From NCBI GenBank assembly GCA_021404565.1, contig JAAWWF010000027.1, forward strand, positions 186,001 to 250,000: a stretch of 64,000 bases of DNA, written 5' to 3'. Shown in pieces: positions 25,009 through 34,231 of the stretch. Within the stretch, counting starts at the first letter, position 1. Each line of letters starts with the position of its first letter. A model generated the notes under the pieces. It was not told the DNA's origin, searched no databases, and saw only the letters and a program-made list of their open reading frames with translations. The translations under genes and the position numbers were made by a program. This DNA comes from Roseivirga sp. (GTDB lineage: Bacteria > Bacteroidota > Bacteroidia > Cytophagales > Cyclobacteriaceae).

Positions 25009-25443
25009 ATGAAATCACAAGAAGTCGTAAGAAAGAATCAGGGCGAAAACTATAATTACGCCCAGGATCATTGCTTTGTCAAGCTCTCATCGCGACAAAC
25101 AAATGGGGAACTTTGTGTAGTAGAAGATACGCTGAAGCCGGGCTTTCATTTAAAGCGACATCATCACAAAATAATGACGGAGGTGTTTTATATGCTGACC
25201 GGAGAGCTTGAACTTGTTTTCGATGATGAAACCATCATACTCAGGGAGGGAGATACGATTACCGTTCCACCTCATGTCTGGCATGAGGCTAAATGTGCAG
25301 ATGGTGGAAAAATGCTTACCATTTTCAAGAATGGTACATTCGATGTTTTCTTAGAACAGCTCTCTACCATGTCGGAAGAAGAATTTGCCAATGAAGAATT
25401 CATGACCGCCTTCTCTGCTAAATTCGATATTTACGAAGCCTGA
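25009..25443 (+). CDS. Cupin domain protein
   Basis: The protein has 144 residues and a single cupin barrel. Motif 1 is LKPGFHLKRHHHKIMTEVFYMLTGELEL, with three histidines and a glutamate as metal ligands. Motif 2 is REGDTITVPPHVWHEAKC, with the last histidine ligand. It is cytoplasmic and binds or converts a small molecule that cannot be named. It lies 24 bases before the sulfatase start, so the two may be co-transcribed. Confidence 0.85.
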   Translation: MKSQEVVRKNQGENYNYAQDHCFVKLSSRQTNGELCVVEDTLKPGFHLKRHHHKIMTEVFYMLTGELELVFDDETIILREGDTITVPPHVWHEAKCADGGKMLTIFKNGTFDVFLEQLSTMSEEEFANEEFMTAFSAKFDIYEA

Positions 25444-25467
25444 AACTGAACCTTAAAAACTCACCAT

Positions 25468-26808
25468 ATGTCGGCTAAATTTGGCACCGCATCAAAATCT
25501 ATTCTGACACTCATTTGGTTTCTTTGGCTTTGTAGCTGTAAACAGGCCTCCCGGGATAGTCCCCCTAATATCATCATCTTCTTCACAGACGATCAGGGCT
25601 ATGCCGATCTTGGAAGCTATGGTGCCGAAGGTTTTGAAACCCCAAACCTGGACCAACTGGCAGCTAATGGGGTCCGGTTTACCAATTTTTATGTACCAGC
25701 TACCGTATGCACTCCCTCCAGGGCAGGCCTGCTCACCGGACGCTACCCCAAACGCAGTGCACTCCATGAAGCCGTATTGTTTCCCTTCTCTGAAGGTGGC
25801 ATGCCTCTGGAAGAGTATACCATGGCTGAACTCCTGAAAACTGCCGGGTATAGCACCTCCATCGTTGGTAAATGGCATTTGGGTCATAAGGCTGAGTTTA
25901 TGCCCCTCAATCAGGGTTTTGACTCCTTTTACGGGGTGCCCTACTCAAACGATATGGATAATCACTATTACAGTAATATTGATTTCCAATCTCCGCCCCT
26001 TCCCTTCTATCGCGATACAACTCTGATAGAGAGCGGACCTGATCAGGATTATTTAACCAAACGATACACGGAAGAAGCTGTAAGACAAATTAAGGAACGA
26101 GGGGACTCACCCTTTTTTATATACCTGGCGCATAATATGCCACATTTACCCCTGCATGCCTCCCCGGATTTTAAAGGAAAATCTGAGCTGGGACTCTATG
26201 GCGATGTGATCATGGAGCTGGACTGGAGTGCAGGAGAAATAATCAATACACTGAAGGCAGAAGGCATTTTTGAAAACACCATTTTCATTTTCACCTCCGA
26301 CAATGGCCCAAGGGTGGGTTCGGCACTTCCTCTTAGGGGAAAAAAAGCGGAAACCTGGGAGGGCGGCCAGCGAGTACCTGGCATTATAAGCTGGCCCGCA
26401 AAAATCCCCGAATCTCAGGTGACTAATACCATGGTCAGTACCCTGGACCTCTTCCCTACCCTGGCAACCATCTCCGGTGCCAAAATACCAGAAGGACTGG
26501 TTTTAGATGGCCTGGACATTAGCAAGCTCCTTGCTCAGCCTGGAAATCAATCCATGCCCGAGCGACCCTTTTTCTTTTATGCAAGAAATGGTAAACCAGA
26601 AGCCGTACGCCTTGGCAAATGGAAATTACATATCTCCAAAACCATTGGTTGGGATAAAAAACAGCAGGGTAGCTTTGAACCTGCCCTTTATGATCTATCT
26701 ACAGATGTGGCCGAGGAAATAAACCTGGCCAAAGAGCACCCCGATCTCGTAAAAGAGTTAAGCAGTCTGATCACCTCATTCGATGGCAGTCTGGACAAAC
26801 AGCCATAA
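25468..26808 (+). CDS. Sulfatase, lipoprotein
   Basis: The protein has 446 residues. An N-terminal lipoprotein signal (IWFLWLCSCKQ) precedes the alkaline-phosphatase-like sulfatase domain. NIIIFFTDDQGYADLGSYG gives two metal-binding aspartates. The active-site motif CTPSRAGLLTGRYPKR is of the cysteine type, in which the cysteine is matured to formylglycine. GKWHLGH and FIFTSDNGP complete the set. It probably removes sulfate from sulfated polysaccharide outside the cytoplasm. No maturase gene is in the window. The next gene starts 10 bases on. Confidence 0.92.
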   Translation: MSAKFGTASKSILTLIWFLWLCSCKQASRDSPPNIIIFFTDDQGYADLGSYGAEGFETPNLDQLAANGVRFTNFYVPATVCTPSRAGLLTGRYPKRSALHEAVLFPFSEGGMPLEEYTMAELLKTAGYSTSIVGKWHLGHKAEFMPLNQGFDSFYGVPYSNDMDNHYYSNIDFQSPPLPFYRDTTLIESGPDQDYLTKRYTEEAVRQIKERGDSPFFIYLAHNMPHLPLHASPDFKGKSELGLYGDVIMELDWSAGEIINTLKAEGIFENTIFIFTSDNGPRVGSALPLRGKKAETWEGGQRVPGIISWPAKIPESQVTNTMVSTLDLFPTLATISGAKIPEGLVLDGLDISKLLAQPGNQSMPERPFFFYARNGKPEAVRLGKWKLHISKTIGWDKKQQGSFEPALYDLSTDVAEEINLAKEHPDLVKELSSLITSFDGSLDKQP

Positions 26809-26818
26809 CAACTCACAG

Positions 26819-27379
26819 ATGAAAAACTATATAGCCATTCCAGTTATGGTTCTGCTCGGTCTCCTTCTGATCAGCAGTCTGGGCAAGGCCCAGTCAGGTA
26901 ACACTGAAATGTCTCATTTCGACATATTAGCCGATTACCTGAGTAGCGGCACCGGCAAATGGACAGGAGAAAACCCAAATTATGACCCCAATAACCCTCG
27001 CTCGGCAAAGGCCTTCGGACTGTGGTTTGAAAGACCTCTGAAAGGCCTGCTCACCTTAAAAATTGTGGCCTATCAAAAAGACACGATCATCATCAGCTCG
27101 CAGGGTACTTTTTCATGGCATCCGAAAAAGAAGCAATATGTCCATACAATGACCGATCGTGGTAATGGCTTTGCCGAAGGCGTTACGGAATTTCCTGACG
27201 ATAAGACCTTTATCTCCACCATGATCAACTACAGGCCCAATGGGCAGTCATTTGATCATAAAGACGAGAACTTTGTGGTGGATGAAAATGTGCACCGCAA
27301 TGTTTCATATTCCAAAGATACTCAGGGAAACTGGGTAGAAGCTGGTCGCTGGGTATGGAAGCGAAACCCAAAACAATGA
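26819..27379 (+). CDS. Exported hypothetical protein, DUF1579-like
   Basis: The protein has 186 residues. The signal peptide AIPVMVLLGLLLISSLGKAQ fixes ATG 26819 as start, 10 bases after the sulfatase; the frame extends upstream into that gene without a signal. The mature part is a beta-rich single domain (GLWFERPLKGLLTLKIVAYQ, then GTFSWHPKKKQYVHTMTDRG), similar in layout to lipocalin-like exported proteins. Function unknown. It is probably co-transcribed with the sulfatase and the following membrane protein. Confidence 0.65.
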   Translation: MKNYIAIPVMVLLGLLLISSLGKAQSGNTEMSHFDILADYLSSGTGKWTGENPNYDPNNPRSAKAFGLWFERPLKGLLTLKIVAYQKDTIIISSQGTFSWHPKKKQYVHTMTDRGNGFAEGVTEFPDDKTFISTMINYRPNGQSFDHKDENFVVDENVHRNVSYSKDTQGNWVEAGRWVWKRNPKQ

Positions 27380-27394
27380 CAGAAGCTCACTAGC

Positions 27395-27835
27395 ATGAAC
27401 CTATCACTTGAGGTTATCTTCATCATTCACCTTATTGTAAGCTTCTTTATGGCAGGCCTCTGTTGGTTTGTACAGATTGTACATTATCCACTATTCCGTC
27501 AGATTGAGCTCGAAGTATTCCCTCAATATGAAAGGAAGAATTTCGTCACCGGGTTTCTGACCGTTCCCATTATGACGATCGAGTTAGCTTCCGCTCTGTA
27601 CCTGCTCTATCACAGCCTTAGCCCTATTCACTTTCTCAATGTAGGCCTCTTGGGAATAATAGGTTTAAGCACTGCCCTGTTTCAGGTACCCATACACCTG
27701 AAACTTTCAAGACATGCTACTTCAGCATTGATTGACAAGCTGATCTTAACCAATTGGATTCGTACAATCAGCTGGACCATAAGAATGATCATACTGGCTG
27801 TATTGCTTTCTCAAAACCTTGCTTATTCAGCCTGA
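27395..27835 (+). CDS. Small membrane protein, four segments
   Basis: The protein has 146 residues and four hydrophobic segments (EVIFIIHLIVSFFMAGLCWF, VPIMTIELASALYLLYHSL, LLGIIGLSTALFQVPI, IRMIILAVLLSQNLAYS). Conserved-looking polar residues lie between them (QIVHYPLFRQI, KLSRHATSALID). This pattern is found in small Bacteroidota integral membrane proteins of unknown function (I recall a Q..HYP motif in such proteins). It starts 16 bases after the exported protein, so it belongs to the same run of genes. Confidence 0.65.
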   Translation: MNLSLEVIFIIHLIVSFFMAGLCWFVQIVHYPLFRQIELEVFPQYERKNFVTGFLTVPIMTIELASALYLLYHSLSPIHFLNVGLLGIIGLSTALFQVPIHLKLSRHATSALIDKLILTNWIRTISWTIRMIILAVLLSQNLAYSA

Positions 27836-27919
27836 GCCGATGATTGGCTAATGCCGATCAGACAGTTTCTTTAGTCTCCGGATTATTGCTTTTTGATCAG
27901 GATCTATCCAAATTCAATC

Positions 27920-29005
27920 ATGAGTCCGTTCAAAACCATTCTTACTCTTGCTTTTCTGGGCCTTGGTCTATGCTCATGCGCGCAGGAAGATAGTGCTGTC
28001 ATATCCGAAAAAGTAAAAAAGAGCATTCGCAAAAGGGTGGAAAGTGGCACAAACCCGGGAATCGTTTTAGGGGTTATTGATGAACAGGGAGTGCGCTACT
28101 TCAGCTATGGACTTAAATCCCTCAATACCCGCGATAGTGTAAACGAGCAATCTGTATTTGAAATAGGTTCGATCTCTAAAACCTTCACGGGTATATTGCT
28201 GGCAGACCTGGTACTAAAAGGTGAGCTTTCTCTGAATGACCCAGTCCAAAACCTTTTGCCAGATGGTATCAACGCCCCCACCCGAAATGGAGAGTTCATT
28301 CAACTGGTTCATATGTCTAATCATACCTCGGGCCTACCTCGTATGCCCGATAACTTCAGGCCTTCTAATCCCGGCAACCCCTATATCGACTACACAGAAA
28401 AGCAGCTTTACGATTTTATCAATGGACATGAGCTAAGAAGAGATATTGGTGCTACATATGAATATTCGAATTATGCACAGGGCTTGCTGGGGCACTTACT
28501 GGCCAAAAAGCAAAACAGTAACTATGAAACACTGATGCAGCAAATCATTACCAAACTGCTGGAGATGAACCAGACAGCCGTCATACTCACACCTCAAATG
28601 CAAAAAGAGCTGGCCTATGGTCACAGCCGGGGGAGACAGGTCGAAAACTGGGATATCCCCACTCTGGCAGGTGCAGGGGCTATTCGCTCTACCGCAGCGG
28701 ATATGCTAAAGTACCTTGAGGCCAATACGGGTTTAAAAGAAAGCAGCCTATACCCAGCCATGCAGCTTTCTCACAAGAACTCTCGCGTTGAGGGAAGTAC
28801 CCCAATTGTAGGTTTGGGTTGGCATACGATGGTTTTTGATGATGCCGAAATCGTCTGGCATAATGGCGGTACAGGTGGTTACAGAGCCTTTGCCGGATTT
28901 ATTAAAGGTGGCAAAAAAGGAGTGGTAGTGCTGACCAACTCAGATGTGAGTGTCGATGATATTGGCATCCATCTCTTGCATCCCTCTTCCCGATTACGAG
29001 ATTAA
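27920..29005 (+). CDS. Serine hydrolase, beta-lactamase/AmpC-like lipoprotein
   Basis: The protein has 361 residues. The lipoprotein signal ends GLGLCSCAQ; ATG 27920 is preferred to the upstream TTG/ATG at 27893. The class C beta-lactamase / D-alanyl-peptidase fold is shown by SISKTF (SxxK, residues about 86-89), YEYSNYAQG (YxN) and WHNGGTGGY (the K-T-G-like motif, here HNGG). Members of this family are mostly esterases or peptidases rather than lactamases. Its last codons are followed 8 bases later by the SMI1/KNR4 gene. Confidence 0.88.
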   Translation: MSPFKTILTLAFLGLGLCSCAQEDSAVISEKVKKSIRKRVESGTNPGIVLGVIDEQGVRYFSYGLKSLNTRDSVNEQSVFEIGSISKTFTGILLADLVLKGELSLNDPVQNLLPDGINAPTRNGEFIQLVHMSNHTSGLPRMPDNFRPSNPGNPYIDYTEKQLYDFINGHELRRDIGATYEYSNYAQGLLGHLLAKKQNSNYETLMQQIITKLLEMNQTAVILTPQMQKELAYGHSRGRQVENWDIPTLAGAGAIRSTAADMLKYLEANTGLKESSLYPAMQLSHKNSRVEGSTPIVGLGWHTMVFDDAEIVWHNGGTGGYRAFAGFIKGGKKGVVVLTNSDVSVDDIGIHLLHPSSRLRD

Positions 29006-29012
29006 AAACCTG

Positions 29013-29672
29013 ATGACAGAGAAAGAGGTATTTGATCAGCTCGTTAGAAAGGTTAATGACTTAAAGAAGATCATCAAAAAACGGCATTGGAACCTGAAAA
29101 AAGATCTTATTCTCGAAGGACCGGCCACGGACAAGGAAATCAATCAGATGGAGAAGCTACTGGGTATTGATATTCCTCAGGATTACAAAACTCTCTTCAG
29201 GTTTTCAAAACGAGCGGAATTCAGTTATCAGTTTGAAGAAGACTTGCCCGAAGAATTCTCTGATATCTTCTCAGGAGAGATCTATTGGAACCTTAGCACT
29301 TTGCCTGAGCAAATGGAGAATTTCAAGGGCTGGATTGAAGCCTCTACAGACCCTGATTATAACGACCCAGAGGCCATTGAAATCACTAGCAGACTATCTC
29401 CCAACAAAATCCCCCTTTTGGAAGTGTATAACGGAGATGTAATCGTCATTGGAAATGAGCCTTCTGAGGTGATCTACCTCTCCCATGATGGAGATGATTG
29501 CCATGGAATGAAGCTTGGTGATAATCTATGGCAGTTTCTGGAATTCCATTCGAGAATCGGGTTTGCAGGGAGCGAGGGATGGCAGCTAACACCCTTCTAT
29601 AATTTCGAATCTGGGAGGATAGAGACACATGGAGAGGTCGCTGGTAGATTTACCGACTGGTTGAATCAATGA
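29013..29672 (+). CDS. SMI1/KNR4 (SUKH) family protein
   Basis: The protein has 219 residues and is cytoplasmic. The SUKH core is visible in GPATDKEINQMEKLLGIDIPQDYKTLFRF, followed by PLLEVYNGDVIVIGNEPSEVIYLSHDG. This superfamily holds immunity proteins against polymorphic toxins as well as stand-alone cellular regulators. No toxin gene is beside it. ATG 29013 is chosen because it lies 8 bases after the serine hydrolase stop and before the family core. Confidence 0.82.
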   Translation: MTEKEVFDQLVRKVNDLKKIIKKRHWNLKKDLILEGPATDKEINQMEKLLGIDIPQDYKTLFRFSKRAEFSYQFEEDLPEEFSDIFSGEIYWNLSTLPEQMENFKGWIEASTDPDYNDPEAIEITSRLSPNKIPLLEVYNGDVIVIGNEPSEVIYLSHDGDDCHGMKLGDNLWQFLEFHSRIGFAGSEGWQLTPFYNFESGRIETHGEVAGRFTDWLNQ

Positions 29673-29777
29673 GCTAGTTCTGGACATAAATCCCCACAGA
29701 CACCCTCAATACAAATACAAACTTCTTTCATCCCCCTTCTGTGTCTCTTATGACTAATTACAACTCTTCAGATTTCA

Positions 29778-29785
29778 TAATTTTG
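29778..29785 (+). promoter_or_regulatory. Candidate promoter box for patatin gene
   Basis: TAATTTTG fits the Bacteroidota -7 consensus TAnnTTTG in an AT-rich region, 94 bases before the patatin start. A matching upstream TTG box is not clear. A second weaker TTTG lies near 29827. Confidence 0.35.
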
Positions 29786-29878
29786 TATTAATTTGAGACT
29801 AAATCAAAATCTATTGATATTACTCTTTGTAAATCACTCATTCACATTGAGATTTTTTAACCACCAAAAGACATAAAA

Positions 29879-30928
29879 ATGGCCGATAACAGTACCAAAA
29901 AAAAAGTATGCATTCTCTCCATTGACGGAGGCGGAATCCGTGGCGTACTGCCTGGTGTAATTGTAGCACGCCTGGAAGAAAAACTCCAGATAGCCACAGG
30001 CAATCAGGACGCGCGCATAGCAGATTACTTCGACCTTATAGCCGGTACCAGCACCGGAGGTATTCTCAGCTGTTTTTACCTGATGCCCGACCCTGAGGAC
30101 CCAACTCGTTCCAAATTTAACGCCCAACAGGCCGTAGACCTCTACCTGAAAAGAGGAGGCGATATCTTTGATGTCAGCTTTATGCAAAAGCTCAGGTCGG
30201 GAGCAGGTTTATTAGACGAGAAATACAGCGCTAACGCCATTGAAAGTGCTTTGGGCGATAACTTTGGAGATACCTGGCTCAGTGAACTCCGCAAACCCTG
30301 CCTGGTCACTTCCTATGATATGCAAAACAGAAATGCCTTTTTCTTCAGGCAACAAAGGGCGAGCAACGAGATCAACGACTTCAAGGTAAAAGATGTGGCC
30401 AGAGCCACCTCTGCCGCCCCTACTTACTTCGAAACTTCACTGGTAGTCAACAAAATAGGCAGCCCCTATCCACTGGTAGATGGCGGTGTATTTGCCAACA
30501 ATCCTACCATGTGCGCTTATTCTGAAGCACGTTCGATGAACTTTGAAGGCAAAGCAGAACAGCCGGGAGCCAAAGACATGATGGTCGTGAGCATTGGTAC
30601 CGGTAGCGTAAGAAAGCCCTATGCCTATGAGCGCGCTAAAGACTGGGGACTGATCCAGTGGATTCAGCCTATTATAGATGTGATGATGTCTGGAAACTCG
30701 GAGACCGTGCATTACCAGATCAACCAGATTTTCGATACAGTGAAAGAAGGGAATACCTCTTCTTACTACAGACTGGAGCCTCAGCTCGGTACGGCCAATT
30801 CAGAAATGGACGATGCTTCCGATAAAAATCTTCAGGCTCTCAATGCGGCAGGTAAGGCCTTTGTCTCTCTGGCCGAAAATGATCGCCAGCTGGATGATAT
30901 TGTAGAGATTTTACGGGCAAACAACTAG
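29879..30928 (+). CDS. Patatin-like phospholipase
   Basis: The protein has 349 residues and no signal peptide. The oxyanion motif DGGGIRGVLPG (residues about 16-26), nucleophile elbow GTSTGG (serine about 58) and catalytic aspartate motif DGGVFANNP (about residue 201) are all present, giving the serine-aspartate dyad. It hydrolyses acyl chains of phospholipids. Similar stand-alone enzymes also occur as CBASS effectors (CapV), but no nucleotide cyclase gene is nearby, so a defence role is not supported. It stands alone with a terminator behind it. Confidence 0.93.
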   Translation: MADNSTKKKVCILSIDGGGIRGVLPGVIVARLEEKLQIATGNQDARIADYFDLIAGTSTGGILSCFYLMPDPEDPTRSKFNAQQAVDLYLKRGGDIFDVSFMQKLRSGAGLLDEKYSANAIESALGDNFGDTWLSELRKPCLVTSYDMQNRNAFFFRQQRASNEINDFKVKDVARATSAAPTYFETSLVVNKIGSPYPLVDGGVFANNPTMCAYSEARSMNFEGKAEQPGAKDMMVVSIGTGSVRKPYAYERAKDWGLIQWIQPIIDVMMSGNSETVHYQINQIFDTVKEGNTSSYYRLEPQLGTANSEMDDASDKNLQALNAAGKAFVSLAENDRQLDDIVEILRANN

Positions 30929-30940
30929 CACTTGACCTGA

Positions 30941-30966
30941 ATGCCATTTTCTGGCATTTTCAATTT
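30941..30966 (+). terminator. Terminator of patatin gene
   Basis: ATGCCA-TTTTC-TGGCAT followed by a T-rich tail, directly after the patatin stop. Confidence 0.65.
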
Positions 30967-30970
30967 CTCT

Positions 30971-31015
30971 GACTTAAGACTCCCACTTGTCGAAAACCAG
31001 TGGGAGTCTTGCGTT
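30971..31015. terminator. Strong second hairpin
   Basis: AAGACTCCCACT (30976-30987) and AGTGGGAGTCTT (30999-31010) form a perfect 12-bp stem, extended outside by CTTAA/TTAAG. There is no T run. It lies upstream of the sulfatase and may act as a bidirectional terminator, insulator or leader structure. Confidence 0.5.
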
Positions 31016-31060
31016 AAGGCCGTTATATTCAACCCTATTAAAAGCCTCAGCACTGCAGCC

Positions 31061-32650
31061 ATGTCCACTACAAAGACCATAAAGAACAATCCTATTTATT
31101 ATGCCTTTGCCATGCTGACATTACTGACGGCTCTTGGCTGTAGCAGTACCGAAGAAAAGCCGAAACCCAATATTCTCTTTATCTCTATTGATGATCTGCG
31201 TCCCAGCCTGGGAGTCTACGGTGACCCCATAGCGGTTACGCCCAATATCGATCGCCTGGCTGGTGAAGGTATGACCTTCAGACGCACCTTTACACAGGTA
31301 GCCGTTTGTGCGCCCTCCAGGGCAAGCTTGATGACGGGTATCAGACCGGACTCCACAAGGGTCTGGCATCTGGGTGATAAATTCCGCGAGATCTATCCGA
31401 ATACCGTCACCATGCCACAGTATTTCTCGAAGTTCGGGTATCACACGGTCAACCTTGGCAAGATCTTTCATAACTATATGCCCGATTCTGTATCCTGGGA
31501 TGAACCCGACCTGCGACCTGCCCGATATGTCCGTAAAGACTGGCTTAAGAGAGACGGAGAGACATTTTACATCAGTGAGGAGGTCAATGGATCTCAGGCC
31601 ATAAAGAGAGACTCACTACTGAAATTGAGGCCTGTCAGATATGCCGATGGCTGGAATACCGGTCCTGCCTGGGAAATGGCAGATGTACATGATACCCTGT
31701 ACTATGACGGAGCTCAGACCAAGCTGGCGATGCAAACACTCACTCGCTTGTCTAAGACAGATCAGCCCTTTTACATGGGCCTGGGCTATTTCAGGCCCCA
31801 CCTGCCCTTTGCCGTGCCCAAAAAATACTGGGACTTATACGATCGGGAAGAAATACCCCTGGCGACAAACCCGGATATACCGGAGGGAGCTCCGGTACAT
31901 ACCATGAACTCCATGTATGAACTCAGGCATTACGATGGCTTTAACCATATCGGTCATCCCACCTCTTCTTACAGAATGAGCAAGGATACTGCGCGTATTC
32001 TGAAACATGGTTACTATGCCAGTGTCAGCTACGTAGATGCCCTTTTAGGAGATTTAATAGCGCATATGAAGGAGATTGGCATCTATGAAAACACCATCAT
32101 CATACTTTGGGGAGACCATGGATGGAAGCTGGGTGACCATAACAGCTGGGGAAAAATGACCAACTATAATATCGACCTGAAAGTGCCTATGATCATCCGC
32201 TATCCCGATCAAAAGAACCGGGGCGCTCAGACTTTCGAAATCACCGAATTGGTGGATATGTTCCCTTCCCTCTGCGAGCTGGCCGGAGTGGAAGTTCCGG
32301 AATATATGCAGGGCACCAGCTTTGTACCCCTGATCGAAAAACCTGATCTGGCCTGGAAAAAGGCAGCTTTCAGCCAGTTTCACCGAAGGCCAAGAAACTC
32401 ACCCGATGGTAAGCGATATATGGGCTATTCTATCAATACCAAAAAGTATCATTACATAGAATGGTACACCTGGGATCCAGAGACCGGAACCAGGGGTGAA
32501 TTAAAGGGAACAGAACTCTACGATTCGGAAAACGATCCGACTGAAACCGAAAATATTGCCAATAGAAAACTATCCTCGGATATCATAAAAGACCTTTCGC
32601 AACAGCTGGCTGAAGGTTGGCGTAAGGCATTACCTGTTCCTGCGCAATAG
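31061..32650 (+). CDS. Sulfatase, iduronate-2-sulfatase-like lipoprotein
   Basis: The protein has 529 residues. ATG 31061 is chosen because a lipoprotein signal (LTLLTALGCSS) follows; the frame opens upstream at 30941 inside a hairpin. Sulfatase motifs: NILFISIDDLRPSLGVYG, active-site CAPSRASLMTG (cysteine to formylglycine), GLGYFRPHLPF and WGDHGWKLGDHN. These match the iduronate-2-sulfatase-like subgroup. It is probably outside the cytoplasm and acts on sulfated glycan. With the sulfatase at 25468 it suggests use of sulfated polysaccharide, although no polysaccharide lyase or SusCD pair is in the window. Confidence 0.93.
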   Translation: MSTTKTIKNNPIYYAFAMLTLLTALGCSSTEEKPKPNILFISIDDLRPSLGVYGDPIAVTPNIDRLAGEGMTFRRTFTQVAVCAPSRASLMTGIRPDSTRVWHLGDKFREIYPNTVTMPQYFSKFGYHTVNLGKIFHNYMPDSVSWDEPDLRPARYVRKDWLKRDGETFYISEEVNGSQAIKRDSLLKLRPVRYADGWNTGPAWEMADVHDTLYYDGAQTKLAMQTLTRLSKTDQPFYMGLGYFRPHLPFAVPKKYWDLYDREEIPLATNPDIPEGAPVHTMNSMYELRHYDGFNHIGHPTSSYRMSKDTARILKHGYYASVSYVDALLGDLIAHMKEIGIYENTIIILWGDHGWKLGDHNSWGKMTNYNIDLKVPMIIRYPDQKNRGAQTFEITELVDMFPSLCELAGVEVPEYMQGTSFVPLIEKPDLAWKKAAFSQFHRRPRNSPDGKRYMGYSINTKKYHYIEWYTWDPETGTRGELKGTELYDSENDPTETENIANRKLSSDIIKDLSQQLAEGWRKALPVPAQ

Positions 32651-32739
32651 GGTTACCCGAGATTTCAGGTCGCAGGAGGACACAATAAAATCAGCTTTTA
32701 TCGTAAAGTAAATGGTCACTCAGGTAACCAAAGCCCCGT

Positions 32740-33120
32740 ATGTTTCATCGATTATTCATTTATACCCTCTGCTGCCTCCTTTTTAGTTGTCAGGGAACCA
32801 AAATCACAAATTCAGGCGGCTCTCCTCCGTCCCCCATAGGTACCGAAAAAGATAAAGCGACTACTTTGAAAGGTGTATTCAGGAGCTCAAAAGGTGTGAA
32901 AGATCCTCTTAGTTGCTATTGCTTTGATGGTGGTTATTTAACAACAACAACAGGTGAGTCTTTTGCTGTCTGCTTCGATAACCTGAGAACCAGCCCTGAC
33001 TGCGAATCTGTGGAGCTGAGCGGTAGTTTTCTTATAAAGAGCAATGACCCGGAGCCTGGAAGTGTCTGTGCTAAGGGAGAAATGAAAATCTTTAAGGTCA
33101 CCACTTTTCAGTGCAGGTGA
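32740..33120 (+). CDS. Small lipoprotein
   Basis: The protein has 126 residues. The lipobox is clear (LCCLLFSCQGT). The mature part has five to six cysteines (DPLSCYCFDGGY, AVCFDNLRTSPDCES, GSVCAKG, TTFQCR), suggesting disulfides, and a beta-rich middle (ESVELSGSFLIKS). I do not recognise the family. Probably attached to a cell membrane and facing the periplasm or surface. Confidence 0.65.
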   Translation: MFHRLFIYTLCCLLFSCQGTKITNSGGSPPSPIGTEKDKATTLKGVFRSSKGVKDPLSCYCFDGGYLTTTTGESFAVCFDNLRTSPDCESVELSGSFLIKSNDPEPGSVCAKGEMKIFKVTTFQCR

Positions 33121-33261
33121 ATCACATCTTCATGGTCATTAAATAGACAAAACAAGACGCAAAGGTCCCATTTGACCTCCTTTATAAAAAATTAGTGGGA
33201 GTTTTGATCAGGAATATTTTACATTCACGCCTTCAAGACAAATTCGCTTTCAGATAAGCCC

Positions 33262-34122
33262 ATGAGCGACACCATCATACGCATTGGCGGAGTGCCGGAG
33301 CATTTCAACCTACCCATACACCTGGCCAACGAGCGGGGAGAATTCAAAAGACATGGTATCAACCTGGAATGGACCGACTTTTATGGCGGCACCGGTCAAA
33401 TGACCAAAGCACTGCGGGAAGATGAGGTGGATGTTTGTTTGCTACTTACCGAGGGTATTCTGGCAGATATCATCAAGGGCAATCCAAGCAAAGTCATCAG
33501 TGAGTATGTAATCACCCCACTCACCTGGGGCATTCATACAGGAATGAATAACCCACTCCAGCCTCACGATTTTCTTTTCGATAAGCAGCATGCCATCAGC
33601 AGGCTGGGCTCAGGTTCTCACCTGATTTCTATCGTCAACGCCAATAGCAAGGGACAAAGCATGAGTGCTGACCAGTTTACGGTAATTCAAAACCTGGACG
33701 GGGCGCTGGCATCGCTAAAATCGGGCGAAACGGATGTCTTCTATTGGGAGAAATACACCACTAAACCCTATGTGGATGCCGGAAAGCTCAAGCGCATTGG
33801 CGAGTACCTTACCCCATGGCCCTGCTTTGTCATTGCAGCTTCTGAAGAGATACTCACACAAGCCCCTGAGGCTATTGATAAAATGCTCGACATTATTCAG
33901 GAGAGTTGTAAGCAGTTTATGCATAACGACAGTATGATTCCGCTAACGAGTAAGCGCTATGATCAAAAACTTAAAGACATTGAAAGATGGTACCATAGCA
34001 CAGAGTGGGCAGCCGATAGCTGGGTAAGTGACAAGATGATCAAGAGTGTGGTATTTCACCTGAAAGCAGCGGGAATTATTGACCAAGACCAGCTTATTCC
34101 CGAACTGATTTGGAAGCGGTAG
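33262..34122 (+). CDS. Periplasmic-binding-like protein without signal peptide
   Basis: The protein has 286 residues and the type 2 periplasmic-binding fold of the NrtA/SsuA/ThiY superfamily (IIRIGGVPEHFNLPIHLANERG, then DFYGGTGQMTKALREDEVDVCL, WGIHTG, SGETDVFYWEKY). There is no signal peptide or lipobox, so it is probably cytoplasmic. This matches the Ca3427-like subgroup that lacks transporter partners. The ligand is unknown. No permease or ATPase gene is nearby. Confidence 0.78.
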   Translation: MSDTIIRIGGVPEHFNLPIHLANERGEFKRHGINLEWTDFYGGTGQMTKALREDEVDVCLLLTEGILADIIKGNPSKVISEYVITPLTWGIHTGMNNPLQPHDFLFDKQHAISRLGSGSHLISIVNANSKGQSMSADQFTVIQNLDGALASLKSGETDVFYWEKYTTKPYVDAGKLKRIGEYLTPWPCFVIAASEEILTQAPEAIDKMLDIIQESCKQFMHNDSMIPLTSKRYDQKLKDIERWYHSTEWAADSWVSDKMIKSVVFHLKAAGIIDQDQLIPELIWKR

Positions 34123-34231
34123 TTTGCGAATAGCAAAGAGCTTAATGTCTTCTTAAAAAGTCCTCCCTCTTAATACAATACCCCTCCGGCAGGCGGATCA
34201 TTTGTACAATGATTACTTATATTGATGCCTG

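Noticed and set aside
27920-29005. Class C beta-lactamase
   Set aside because: Family members with this signal and motif set are usually esterases or peptidases; the KTG motif is HNGG here.
29879-30928. CBASS patatin effector
   Set aside because: No cGAS/DncV-like cyclase or other CBASS gene is nearby, and a terminator follows the gene.
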